Shown piece after piece: positions 1 through 9,947 of a stretch of 64,000 bases of DNA. The notes below the pieces were generated by a model. It had not been told where the DNA came from, ran no database searches, and saw only the letters and a program-made list of their open reading frames with translations. The number at the start of each line of letters is the position of its first letter. The first letter of the stretch is position 1. This DNA is from Crossaster papposus (Eukaryota; Echinodermata; Asteroidea; Velatida; Solasteridae), in contig JBAIAA010000538.1 of NCBI GenBank assembly GCA_037893245.1, forward strand, positions 806,001 through 870,000. The letters are read 5' to 3'. The translations under genes and the position numbers were made by a program.

Positions 1-3
1 AAC

Positions 4-94
4 AAAGCATGCCCCGGGTCAAATTGCTAATTTTGCCATTCCTGGAGGCCCCCCTGTATCTCCTAACACCCAGCCCCTTCCCGGGGCATGCTTT
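4..94. repeat. 15-bp perfect inverted repeat in each monomer (first copy shown)
   Basis: AAAGCATGCCCCGGG at 4-18 is the exact reverse complement of CCCGGGGCATGCTTT at 80-94, with a 61-bp spacer. In the array the arms alternate with spacers of 61 and 108 bp, so each arm could pair with a neighbour on either side. Each arm holds its own short palindromes (GCATGC, CCCGGG). The dyad is intact in most copies. Some variants break a pair, such as CTCGGGG in the second arm (11610s, 13600s, 15000s) or GGTTCAAA after the first arm (10370s, 12350s). One variant lengthens it to 16 bp. Cruciform or hairpin formation is inference. Confidence 0.9.
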
Positions 95-113
95 CCTTCA
101 TGCCCTTATTTGT

Positions 114-121
114 GGGCGGGG
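114..121 (+). promoter_or_regulatory. GC-box-like GGGCGGGG in each monomer (first copy shown)
   Basis: GGGCGGGG, preceded by TGT, is present in nearly every monomer and matches the core recognised by Sp/KLF zinc-finger proteins in animals. It is lost in a few copies: GGGTGGGG near 1906, 4890 and 60417, and all-G versions near 41700 and 45485. Binding or promoter function is not shown. A G-rich motif repeated 321 times may simply be part of the satellite. Confidence 0.3.
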
Positions 122-159
122 ATTGTGTGCACAAACCTATGGCGAATTTGAAACGCGTG

Positions 160-173
160 TGTTAACGTTAACA
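160..173. repeat. 14-bp palindrome around GTTAACGTTAAC (first copy shown)
   Basis: TGTTAACGTTAACA reads the same on both strands. It is perfect only in the monomer class with AC at positions 171-172. The AA class keeps a 10-bp core and the CA class an 8-bp core. All three classes occur throughout the array, often alternating within a few monomers, so this is its most variable short site. Confidence 0.9.
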
Positions 174-1790
174 TTTTCAGAAAATCGAAATAAAATACTA
201 ACAAAGCATGCCCCGGGTCAAATTGCTAATTTTGCCATTGCTGGAGGCCGCCCTCTATCTCCTAACACCCAGCCCCTTCCCGGGGCATGCTTTCCTTCAT
301 GCCCTTATTTGTGGGCGGGGATTGTGTGCACAAACCTATGGCGAATTTGAAACGCGTGTGTTAACGTTAACATTTTCAGAAAATCGAAATAAAATACTAA
401 CAAAGCATGCCCCGGGTCAAATTGCTAATGTTGCCATTCCTGGAGGCCCCCCTCTATCTCCTAACACCCAGCCCCTTCCCGGGGCATGCTTTCCTTCATG
501 ACCTTATTTGTGGGCGGGGATTGTGTGCACAAACCTATGGCGAATTTGAAACGCGTGTGTTAACGTTACAATTTTCAAAAAATCGAAATAAAATACTAAC
601 AAAGCATGCCCCGGGTCAAATTGCTAATGTTGCCATTCCTGGAGGCCCCCCTCTATCTCCTAACACCCAGCCCCTTCCCGGGGCATGCTTTCCTTCATGC
701 CCTTATTTGTGGGCGGGGATTGTGTGCACAAACCTATGGCGAATTTGAAACGCGTGTGTTAACGTTAACATTTTCAGAAAATCGAAATAAAATACTAACA
801 AAGCATGCCCCGGGTCGAATTGCTAATTTTGCCATTCCTGGAGGCCCCCCTCTATCTCCTAACACCCAGCCCCTTCCCGGGGCATGCTTTCCTTCATGCC
901 CTTATTTGTGGGCGGGGATTGTGTGCACAAACCTATGGCGAATTTGAAACGCGTGTGTTAACGTTAAAATTTTCAGAAAATCGAAATAAAATACTAACAA
1001 AGCATGCCCCGGGTCAAATTGCAAATTTTGCCATTCCTGGAGGCCCCCCTCTATCTCCTAACACCCAGCCCTTCCCGGGGCATGCTTTCCTTCATGCCCT
1101 TATTTGTGGGCGGGGATTGTGTGCACACACCTATGGGGAATTTGAAACGCGTGTGTTAACGTTAACATTTTCAGAAAATCGAAATAAAATACTAACAAAG
1201 CATGCCCCGGGTCAAATTGCTAATTTTGCCATTCCTGGAGGCCCCCCTGTATCTCCTAACACCCAGCCCCTTCCCGGGGCATGCTTTCCTTCATGCCCTT
1301 ATTTGTGGGCGGGGATTGTGTGCACAAACCTATGGCGAATTTGAAACGCGTGTGTTAACGTTAAAATTTTCAGAAAATCGAAATAAAATACTAACAAAGC
1401 ATGCCCCGGGTCAAATTGCTAATTTTGCCATTCCTGGAGGCCCCCCTCTATCTCCTAACACCCAGCCCCTTCCCGGGGCATGCTTTCCTTCATGCCCTTA
1501 TTTGTGGGCGGGGATTGTGTGCACAAACCTATGGCGAATTTGAAACGCGTGTGTTAACGTTAACATTTTCAGAAAATCGAAATAAAATACTAACAAAGCA
1601 TGCCCCGGGTCAAATTGCTAATTTTGCCATTCCTGGAGGCCCCCCTCTATCTCCTAACACCCAGCCCCTTCCCGGGGCATGCTTTCCTTCATGCCCTTAT
1701 TTGTGGGCGGGGATTGTGTGCACAAACCTATGGCGAATTTGAAACGCGTGTGTTAACGTTAATATTTTCAGAAAATCGAAATAAAATACT

Positions 1791-4774
1791 AACAAAGCAT
1801 GCCCCGGGTCAAATTGCTAATGTTGCCATTCCTGGAGGCCCCCCTCTATCTCCTAACACCCAGCCCCTTCCCGGGGCATGCTTTCCTTAATGCCCTTATT
1901 TGTGGGTGGGGATTGTGTGCACAAACCTATGGCGAATTTGAAACGCGTGTGTTAACGTTAAAATTTTCAGAAAATCGAAATAAAATACTAACAAAGCATG
2001 CCCCGGGTCAAATTGCTAATTTTACCATTCCTGGAGGCCCCCCTCTATCTCCTAACACCCAGCCCCTTCCCGGGGCATGCTTTCCTTCATGCCCTTATTT
2101 GTGGGCGGGGATTGTGTGCACAAACCTATGGCGAATTTGAAACGCGTGTGTTAACGTTAACATTTTCAGAAAATCGAAATAAAATACTAACAAAGCATGC
2201 CCCGGGTCAAATTGCTAATTTTGCCAATCCTGGAGGCCCCCCTTTATCTCCTAACACCCAGCCCCTTCCCGGGGCATGCTTTCCTTCATGCCCTTATTTG
2301 TGGGCGGGGATTGTGTGCACAAACCTGTGGCGAATTTGAAACGCGTGTGTTAACGTTAAAATTTTCAGAAAATCTAAATAAAATACTAACAAAGCATGCC
2401 CCGGGTCAAATTGCTAATTTTGCCATTCCTGGATGCCCCCCTCTATCTCGTAACACCCAGCCCCTTCCCGGGGCATGCTTTCCTTCATGCCCTTATTTGT
2501 GGGCGGGGATTGTGTGCACAAACCTATGGCGAATTTGAAACGCGTGTGTTAACGTTACAATTTTCAGAAAATCGAAATAAAATACTAACAAAGCATGCCC
2601 CGGGTCAAATTGCTAATTTTGCCATTCCTGGAGGCCCCCCTCTATCTCCTAACACCCAGCCCCTTCCCGGGGCATGCTTTCCTTCATGCCCTTATTTGTG
2701 GGCGGGGATTGTGTGCACAAACCTATGGCGAATTTGAAACGCGTGTGTTAACGTTACAATTTTCAGAAAATCGAAATAAAATACTAACAAAGCATGCCCC
2801 GGGTCAAATTGCTAATTTTGCCATTCCTGGAGGCCCCCTCTATCTCCTAACACCCAGCCCCTTCCCGGGGCATGCTTTCCTTCATGCCCTTATTTGTGGG
2901 CGGGGATTGTGTGCACAAACCTATGGCGAATTTGAAACGCGTGTGTTAACGTTAAAATTTTCAGAAAATATAAATAAAATACTAACAAAGCATGCCCCGG
3001 GTCAAATTTCTAATTTTGCCATTCCTGGAGGCCCCCCTCTATCTCCTAACACCCAGCCCCTTCCCGGGGCATGCTTTCCTTCATGCCCTTATTTGTGGGC
3101 GGGGATTGTGTGCACAAACCTATGGCGAATTTGAAACGCGTGTGTTAACGTTAAAATGTTCAGAAAATCTAAATAAAATACTAACAAAGCATGCCCCGGG
3201 TCAAATTGCTAATTTTGCAATTCCTGGAGGCCCCCCTCTATCTCCTAACACGCAGCCCCTTCCCGGGGCATGCTTTCCTTCATGCCCTTATTTGTGGGCG
3301 GGGATTGTGTGCACAAACCTATGGCGAATTTGAAACGCGTGTGTTAACGTTAAAATTGTCAGACAATCGAAATAAAATACTAACAAAGCATGCCCCGGGT
3401 CAAATTGCTAATTTTGCCATTCCTGGAGGCCCCCCTCTATCTCCTAACACCCAGCCCCTTCCCGGGGCATGCTTTCCTTCATGCCCTTATTTGTGGGCGG
3501 GGATTGTGTGCACAAACCTATGGCGAATTTGAAACGCGTGTGTTAACGTTACAATTTTCAGAAAATCGAAATAAAATACTAACAAAGCATGCCCCGGGTC
3601 AAATTGCTAATTTTGCCATTCCTGGAGGCCCCCCTCTATCTCCTAACACCCAGCCCCTTCCCGGGGCATGCTTTCCTTCATGCCCTTATTTGTGGGCGGG
3701 GATTGTGTGCACAAACCTATGGCGAATTTGAAACGCGTGTGTTAACGTTACAATTTTCAGAAAATCGAAATAAAATACTAACAAAGCATGCCCCGGGTCA
3801 AATTGCTAATTTTGCCATTCCTGGAGGCCCCCCTCTATCTCCTAACACCCAGCCCCTTCCCGGGGCATGCTTTCCTTCATGCCCTTATTTGTGGGCGGGG
3901 ATTGTGTGCACAAACCTATGGCGAATTTGAAACGCGTGTGTTAACGTTAAAATTTTCAGAAAATATAAATAAAATACTAACAAAGCATGCCCCGGGTCAA
4001 ATTTCTAATTTTGCCATTCCTGGAGGCCCCCCTCTATCTCCTAACACCCAGCCCCTTCCCGGGGCATGCTTTCCTTCATGCCCTTATTTGTGGGCGGGGA
4101 TTGTGTGCACAAACCTATGGCGAATTTGAAACGCGTGTGTTAACGTTAAAATGTTCAGAAAATCTAAATAAAATACTAACAAAGCATGCCCCGGGTCAAA
4201 TTGCTAATTTTGCAATTCCTGGAGGCCCCCCTCTATCTCCTAACACGCAGCCCCTTCCCGGGGCATGCTTTCCTTCATGCCCTTATTTGTGGGCGGGGAT
4301 TGTGTGCACAAACCTATGGCGAATTTGAAACGCGTGTGTTAACGTTAAAATTTTCAGAAAATCGAAATAAAATACTAACAAAGCATGCCCCGGGTCAAAT
4401 TGCTAATTTTGCCATTCCTGGAGGCCCCCCTCTATCTTCTAACACCCAACCCCTTCCCGGGGCATGCTTTCCTTCATGCCCTTATTTGTGGGCGGGGATT
4501 GTGTGCACAAACCTATGGCGAATTTGAAACGCGTGTGTTAACGTTACAATTTTCAAAAAATCGAAATAAAATACTAACAAAGCATGCCCCGGGTCAAATT
4601 GCTAATGTTGCCATTCCTGGAGGCCCCCCTCTATCTCCTAACACTCAGCCCGTTCCCGGGGCATGCTTTCCTTCATGCCCTTATTTGTGGGCGGGGATTG
4701 TGTGCACAAACCTATGGCGAATTTGAAAAGCGTGTGTTAACGTTAAAATTTTCAGAAAATCGAAATAAAATATT
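1791..4774 (+). repeat. 15-monomer higher-order repeat, copy A (2984 bp)
   Basis: Fifteen monomers whose variant order recurs exactly 2984 bp downstream. Markers in order: CCTTAATGCC with GGGTGGGG (monomer 1); TTTTACCATT (2); TTGCCAATCC with ACCTGTGG (3); GGATGCCCC with CTCGTAAC (4); a one-C deletion in the C-run (6); AAATTTCTAA (7 and 12); GTCAGACAATC (8); TTTTCAAAAAATC (14); AAATATTAAC (15). The shared 198-bp sixth monomer explains the length of 15 x 199 minus 1. About ten substitutions separate A from B by eye (roughly 0.3%), far fewer than between neighbouring monomers. Confidence 0.92.
2587..4575 (+). repeat. 5-monomer duplication nested inside 15-mer copy A
   Basis: 2587-3580 (994 bp) and 3581-4575 (995 bp) carry the same monomer order, including adjacent AAAATATAAATAAAA, AAATTTCTAA and TTGCAATTCC/ACACGCAGCC variants. 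The first copy has the one-C deletion and the second does not, which explains the 1-bp length difference. The structure is repeated in copy B (5571-7559), so the 5-mer duplication is older than the 15-mer duplication. Confidence 0.85.
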
Positions 4775-7758
4775 AACAAAGCATGCCCCGGGTCAAATTG
4801 CTAATTTTGCCATTCCTGGAGGCCCCCCTCTATCTCCTAACACCCAGCCCCTTCCCGGGGCATGCTTTCCTTAATGCCCTTATTTGTGGGTGGGGATTGT
4901 GTGCACAAACCTATGGCGAATTTGAAACGCGTGTGTTAACGTTAAAATTTTCAGAAAATCGAAATAAAATACTAACAAAGCATGCCCCGGGTCAAATTGC
5001 TAATTTTACCATTCCTGGAGGCCCCCCTCTATCTCCTAACACCCAGCACCTTCCCGGGGCATGCTTTCCTTCATGCCCTTATTTGTGGGCGGGGATTGTG
5101 TGCACAAACCTATGGCGAATTTGAAACGCGTGTGTTAACGTTAACATTTTCAGAAAATCGAAATAAAATACTAACAAAGCATGCCCCGGGTCAAATTGCT
5201 AATTTTGCCAATCCTGGAGGCCCCCCTTTATCTCCTAACACCCAGCCCCTTCCCGGGGCATGCTTTCCTTCATGCCCTTATTTGTGGGCGGGGATTGTGT
5301 GCACAAACCTGTGGCGAATTTGAAACGCGTGTGTTAACGTTAAAATTTTCAGAAAATCTAAATAAAATACTAACAAAGCATGCCCCGGGTCAAATTGCTA
5401 ATTTTGCCATTCCTGGATGCCCCCCTCTATCTCGTAACACCCAGCCCCTTCCCGGGGCATGCTTTCCTTCATGCCCTTATTTGTGGGCGGGGATTGTGTG
5501 CACAAACCTATGGCGAATTTGAAACGCGTGTGTTAACGTTACAATTTTCAGAAAATCGAAATAAAATACTAACAAAGCATGCCCCGGGTCAAATTGCTAA
5601 TTTTGCCATTCCTGGAGGCCCCCCTCTATCTCCTAACACCCAGCCCCTTCCCGGGGCATGCTTTCCTTCATGCCCTTATTTGTGGGCGGGGATTGTGTGC
5701 ACAAACCTATGGCGAATTTGAAACGCGTGTGTTAACGTTACAATTTTCAGAAAATCGAAATAAAATACTAACAAAGCATGCCCCGGGTCAAATTGCTAAT
5801 TTTGCCATTCCTGGAGGCCCCCTCTATCTCCTAACACCCAGCCCCTTCCCGGGGCATGCTTTCCTTCATGCCCTTATTTGTGGGCGGGGATTGTGTGCAC
5901 AAACCTATGGCGAATTTGAAACGCGTGTGTTAACGTTAAAATTTTCAGAAAATATAAATAAAATACTAACAAAGCATGCCCCGGGTCAAATTTCTAATTT
6001 TGCCATTCCTGGAGGCCCCCCTCTATCTCCTAACACCCAGCCCCTTCCCGGGGCATGCTTTCCTTCATGCCCTTATTTGTGGGCGGGGATTGTGTGCACA
6101 AACCTATGGCGAATTTGAAACGCGTGTGTTAACGTTAAAATGTTCAGAAAATCTAAATAAAATACTAACAAAGCATGCCCCGGGTCAAATTGCTAATTTT
6201 GCAATTCCTGGAGGCCCCCCTCTATCTCCTAACACGCAGCCCCTTCCCGGGGCATGCTTTCCTTCATTAACTTATTTGTGGGCGGGGATTGTGTGCACAA
6301 ACCTATGGCGAATTTGAAACGCGTGTGTTAACGTTAAAATTGTCAGACAATCGAAATAAAATACTAACAAAGCATGCCCCGGGTCAAATTGCTAATTTTG
6401 CCATTCCTGGAGGCCCCCCTCTATCTCCTAACACCCAGCCCCTTCCCGGGGCATGCTTTCCTTCATGCCCTTATTTGTGGGCGGGGATTGTGTGCACAAA
6501 CCTATGGCGAATTTGAAACGCGTGTGTTAACGTTACAATTTTCAGAAAATCGAAATAAAATACTAACAAAGCATGCCCCGGGTCAAATTGCTAATTTTGC
6601 CATTCCTGGAGGCCCCCCTCTATCTCCTAACACCCAGCCCCTTCCCGGGGCATGCTTTCCTTCATGCCCTTATTTGTGGGCGGGGATTGTGTGCACAAAC
6701 CTATGGCGAATTTGAAACGCGTGTGTTAACGTTACAATTTTCAGAAAATCGAAATAAAATACTAACAAAGCATGCCCCGGGTCAAATTGCTAATTTTGCC
6801 ATTCCTGGAGGCCCCCCTCTATCTCCTAACACCCAGCCCCTTCCCGGGGCATGCTTTCCTTCATGCCCTTATTTGTGGGCGGGGATTGTGTGCACAAACC
6901 TATGGCGAATTTGAAACGCGTGTGTTAACGTTAAAATTTTCAGAAAATATAAATAAAATACTAACAAAGCATGCCCCGGGTCAAATTTCTAATTTTGCCA
7001 TTCCTGGAGGCCCCCCTCTATCTCCTAACACCCAGCCCCTTCCCGGGGCATGCTTTCCTTCATGCCCTTATTTGTGGGCGGGGATTGTGTGCACAAACCT
7101 ATGGCGAATTTGAAACGCGTGTGTTAACGTTAAAATGTTCAGAAAATCTAAATAAAATACTAACAAAGCATGCCCCGGGTCAAATTGCTAATTTTGCAAT
7201 TCCGGGAGGCCCCCCTCTATCTCCTAACACGCAGCCCCTTCCCGGGGCATGCTTTCCTTCATGCCCTTATTTGTGGGCGGGGATTGTGTGCACAAACCTA
7301 TGGCGAATTTGAAACGCGTGTGTTAACGTTAAAATTTTCAGAAAATCGAAATAAAATACTAACAAAGCATGCCCCGGGTCAAATTGCTAATTTTGCCATT
7401 CCTGGAGGCCCCCCTCTATCTTCTAACACCCAGCCCCTTCCCGGGGCATGCTTTCCTTCATGCCCTTATTTGTGGGCGGGGATTGTGTGCACAAACCTAT
7501 GGCGAATTTGAAACGCGTGTGTTAACGTTACAATTTTCAAAAAATCGAAATAAAATACTAACAAAGCATGCCCCGGGTCAAATTGCTAATGTTGCCATTC
7601 CTGGAGGCCCCCCTCTATCTCCTAACACCCAGCCCGTTCCCGGGGCATGCTTTCCTTCATGCCCTTATTTGTGGGCGGGGATTGTGTGCACAAACCTATG
7701 GCGAATTTGAAACGCGTGTGTTAACGTTAAAATTTTCAGAAAATCGAAATAAAATATT
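4775..7758 (+). repeat. 15-monomer higher-order repeat, copy B (2984 bp)
   Basis: Direct second copy of 1791-4774, same length and marker order. Copy-specific changes include CAGCACC near 5047, a three-base change CATTAAC for CATGCCC at 6268-6270, and CCGGGAGG near 7203. The match ends inside the following monomer, where TTGCAATTCC replaces TTGCCATTCC. Boundaries are placed to the nearest monomer and could shift by about 100 bp. Confidence 0.92.
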
Positions 7759-9947
7759 AACAAAGCATGCCCCGGGTCAAATTGCTAATTTTGCAATTCC
7801 TGGAGGCCCCCCTCTATCTCCTAACACCCAGCCCCTTCCCGGGGCATGCTTTCCTTCATGCCCTCATTTGTGGGCGGGGATTGTGTGCACAAACCTATGG
7901 CGAATTTGAAAAGCGTGTGTTAACGTTAAAATGTTCAGAAAATCTAAATAAAATACTAACAAAGCATGCCCCGGGTCAAATTGCTAATTTTGCAATTCCT
8001 GGAGGCCCCCCTCTATCTCCTAACACCCAGCCCCTTCCCGGGGCATGCTTTCCTTCATGCCCTTATTTGTGGGCGGGGATTGTGTGCACAAACCTATGGC
8101 GAATTTGAAACGCGTGTGTTAACGTTAACATTTTCAGAAAATCGAAATAAAATACTAACAAAGCATGCCCCGGGTCAAATTGCTAATTTTGCCATTCCTG
8201 GAGGCCCCCCTCTATCTCCTAACACCCAGCCCCTTCCCGGGGCATGCTTTCCTTCATGCCCTTATTTGTGGGCGGGGATTGTGTGCACAAACCTATGGCG
8301 AATTTGAAACGCGTGTGTTAACGTTAAAATTTTCAGAAAATCGAAATAAAATACTAACAAAGCATGCCCCGGGTCAAATTGCAAATTTTGCCATTCCTGG
8401 AGGCCCCCTTCTATCTCCTAACACCCAGCCCCTTCCCGGGGCATGCTTTCCTTCATGCCCTTATTTGTGGGCGGGGATTGTGTGCACAAACCTATGGCGA
8501 ATTTGAAACGCGTGTGTTAACGTTACAATTTTCAGAAAATCGAAATAAAATACTAACAAAGCATGCCCCGGGTCAAATTGCTAATTTTGCCATTCCTGGA
8601 GGCCCCCCTCTATGTCCTAACACCCAGCCCCTTCCCGGGGCATGCTTTCCTTCATGCCCTTATTTGTGGGCGGGGATTGTGTGCACAAACCTATGGCGAA
8701 TTTGAAACGCGTGTGTTAACGTTAAAATGTTCAGAAAATCGAAATAAAATACTAACAAAGCATGCCCCGGGTCAAATTGCTAATTTTGCCATTTCTGGAG
8801 GCCCCCCTCTATCTCGTAACACACAGCCCCTTCCCGGGGCATGCTTTCCTTCATGCCCTTATTTGTGGGCGGGGATTGTGTGCACAAACATATGGCGAAT
8901 TTGAAACGCGTGTGTTAACGTTAAAATTGTCAGAAAATCGAAATAAAATACTAACAAAGCATGCCCCGGGTCAAATTGCTAATTTTGCCATTCCTGGAGG
9001 CCCCCCTCTATCTCCTAACACCCAGCCCCTTCCCGGGGCATGCTTTCCTTCATGCCCTTATTTGTGGGCGGGGATTGTGTGCACAAACCTATGGCGAATT
9101 TGAAACGCGTGTGTTAACGTTACAATTTTCAGAAAATCGAAATAAAATACTAACAAAGCATGCCCCGGGTCAAATTGCTAATTTTGCCATTCCTGGAGGC
9201 CCCCCTCTATCTCTTAACACCCAGCCCCTTCCCGGGGCATGCTTTCCTTCATGCCCTTATTTGTGGGCGGGGATTGTGTGCACAAACCTATGGCGAATTT
9301 GAAACGCGTGTGTTAACGTTAACATTTTCAGAAAATCGAAATAAAATACTAACAAAGCATGCCCCGGGTCAAATTGCTAATTTTGCCATTCCTGGAGGCC
9401 CCCCTCTATCTCCTAACACCCAGCCCCTTCCCGGGGCATGCTTTCCTTCATGCCCTTATTTGTGGGCGGGGATTGTGTGCACAAACCTATGGCGAATTTG
9501 AAACGCGTGTGTTAACGTTAACATTTTCAGAAAATCGAAATAAAATACTAACAAAGCATGCCCCGGGTCAAATTGCTAATTTTGCCATTCCTGGAGGCCC
9601 CCCTCTATCTCCTAACACCCAGCCCCTTCCCGGGGCATGCTTTCCTTCCTGCCCTTATTTGTGGGCGGGGATTGTGTGCACAAACCTATGGCGAATTTGA
9701 AACGCGTGTGTTAACGTTAACATTTTCAGAAAATCGAAATAAAATACTAACAAAGCATGCCCCGGGTCAAATTGCTAATTTTGCCATTCCTGGAGGCCCC
9801 CCTCTATCTCCTAACACCCAGCCCCTTCCCGGGGCATGCTTTCCTTCATGCCCTTATTTGTGGGCGGGGATTGTGTGCACCAACCTATGGCGAATTTGAA
9901 ACGCGTGTGTTAACGTTAAAATTTTCAGAAAATCGAAATAAAATACT
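7759..9947 (+). repeat. 11 monomers without clear higher-order pattern
   Basis: Mixed monomers between the 15-mer and 10-mer blocks. The first two still carry TTGCAATTCC, a variant of the 15-mer block, so they probably derive from it. The rightmost four drift to the AC form of positions 171-172, the form that dominates the next block. No insertion or gene is seen. Confidence 0.88.

Larger units (their letters stand above)
1..1790 (+). repeat. Left segment, 9 monomers without clear higher-order pattern
   Basis: Nine monomers with scattered single-base differences and no repeated multi-monomer order. The sixth (996-1193) is 198 bp because one C is missing from the CCCC before TTCCCGGGG. It also carries GTGCACACAC and TATGGGG variants. 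Monomers 1 and 7 share CCCCTGTATC. Nothing other than satellite is present. Confidence 0.9.

Noticed and set aside
61-72. TCCTAACACCC as degenerate telomere repeat
   Set aside because: Only one TTAGG-like unit per monomer on the reverse strand, with no tandem telomere motif anywhere.
4-94. Inverted arms as terminal repeats of an ancestral small DNA transposon
   Set aside because: No target-site duplication flanks 4-94 and no single isolated copy is present. The dyad can be explained without a transposon.
137-150. Possible CENP-B box on the minus strand (TTCGCCATAGGTTTG)
   Set aside because: It has TTCG and the following A but not the required CGGG. The CCCGGGT of the dyad arm has the other half without a TTCG partner. 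No monomer has the full core.
174-202. TTTTCAG, AATAAA and TACTAAC resembling a 3' splice site, a poly(A) signal and a branch point
   Set aside because: All are short A/T-rich motifs expected by chance. The order is wrong for an intron end, since TACTAAC lies after TTTTCAG, and no gene accompanies them.
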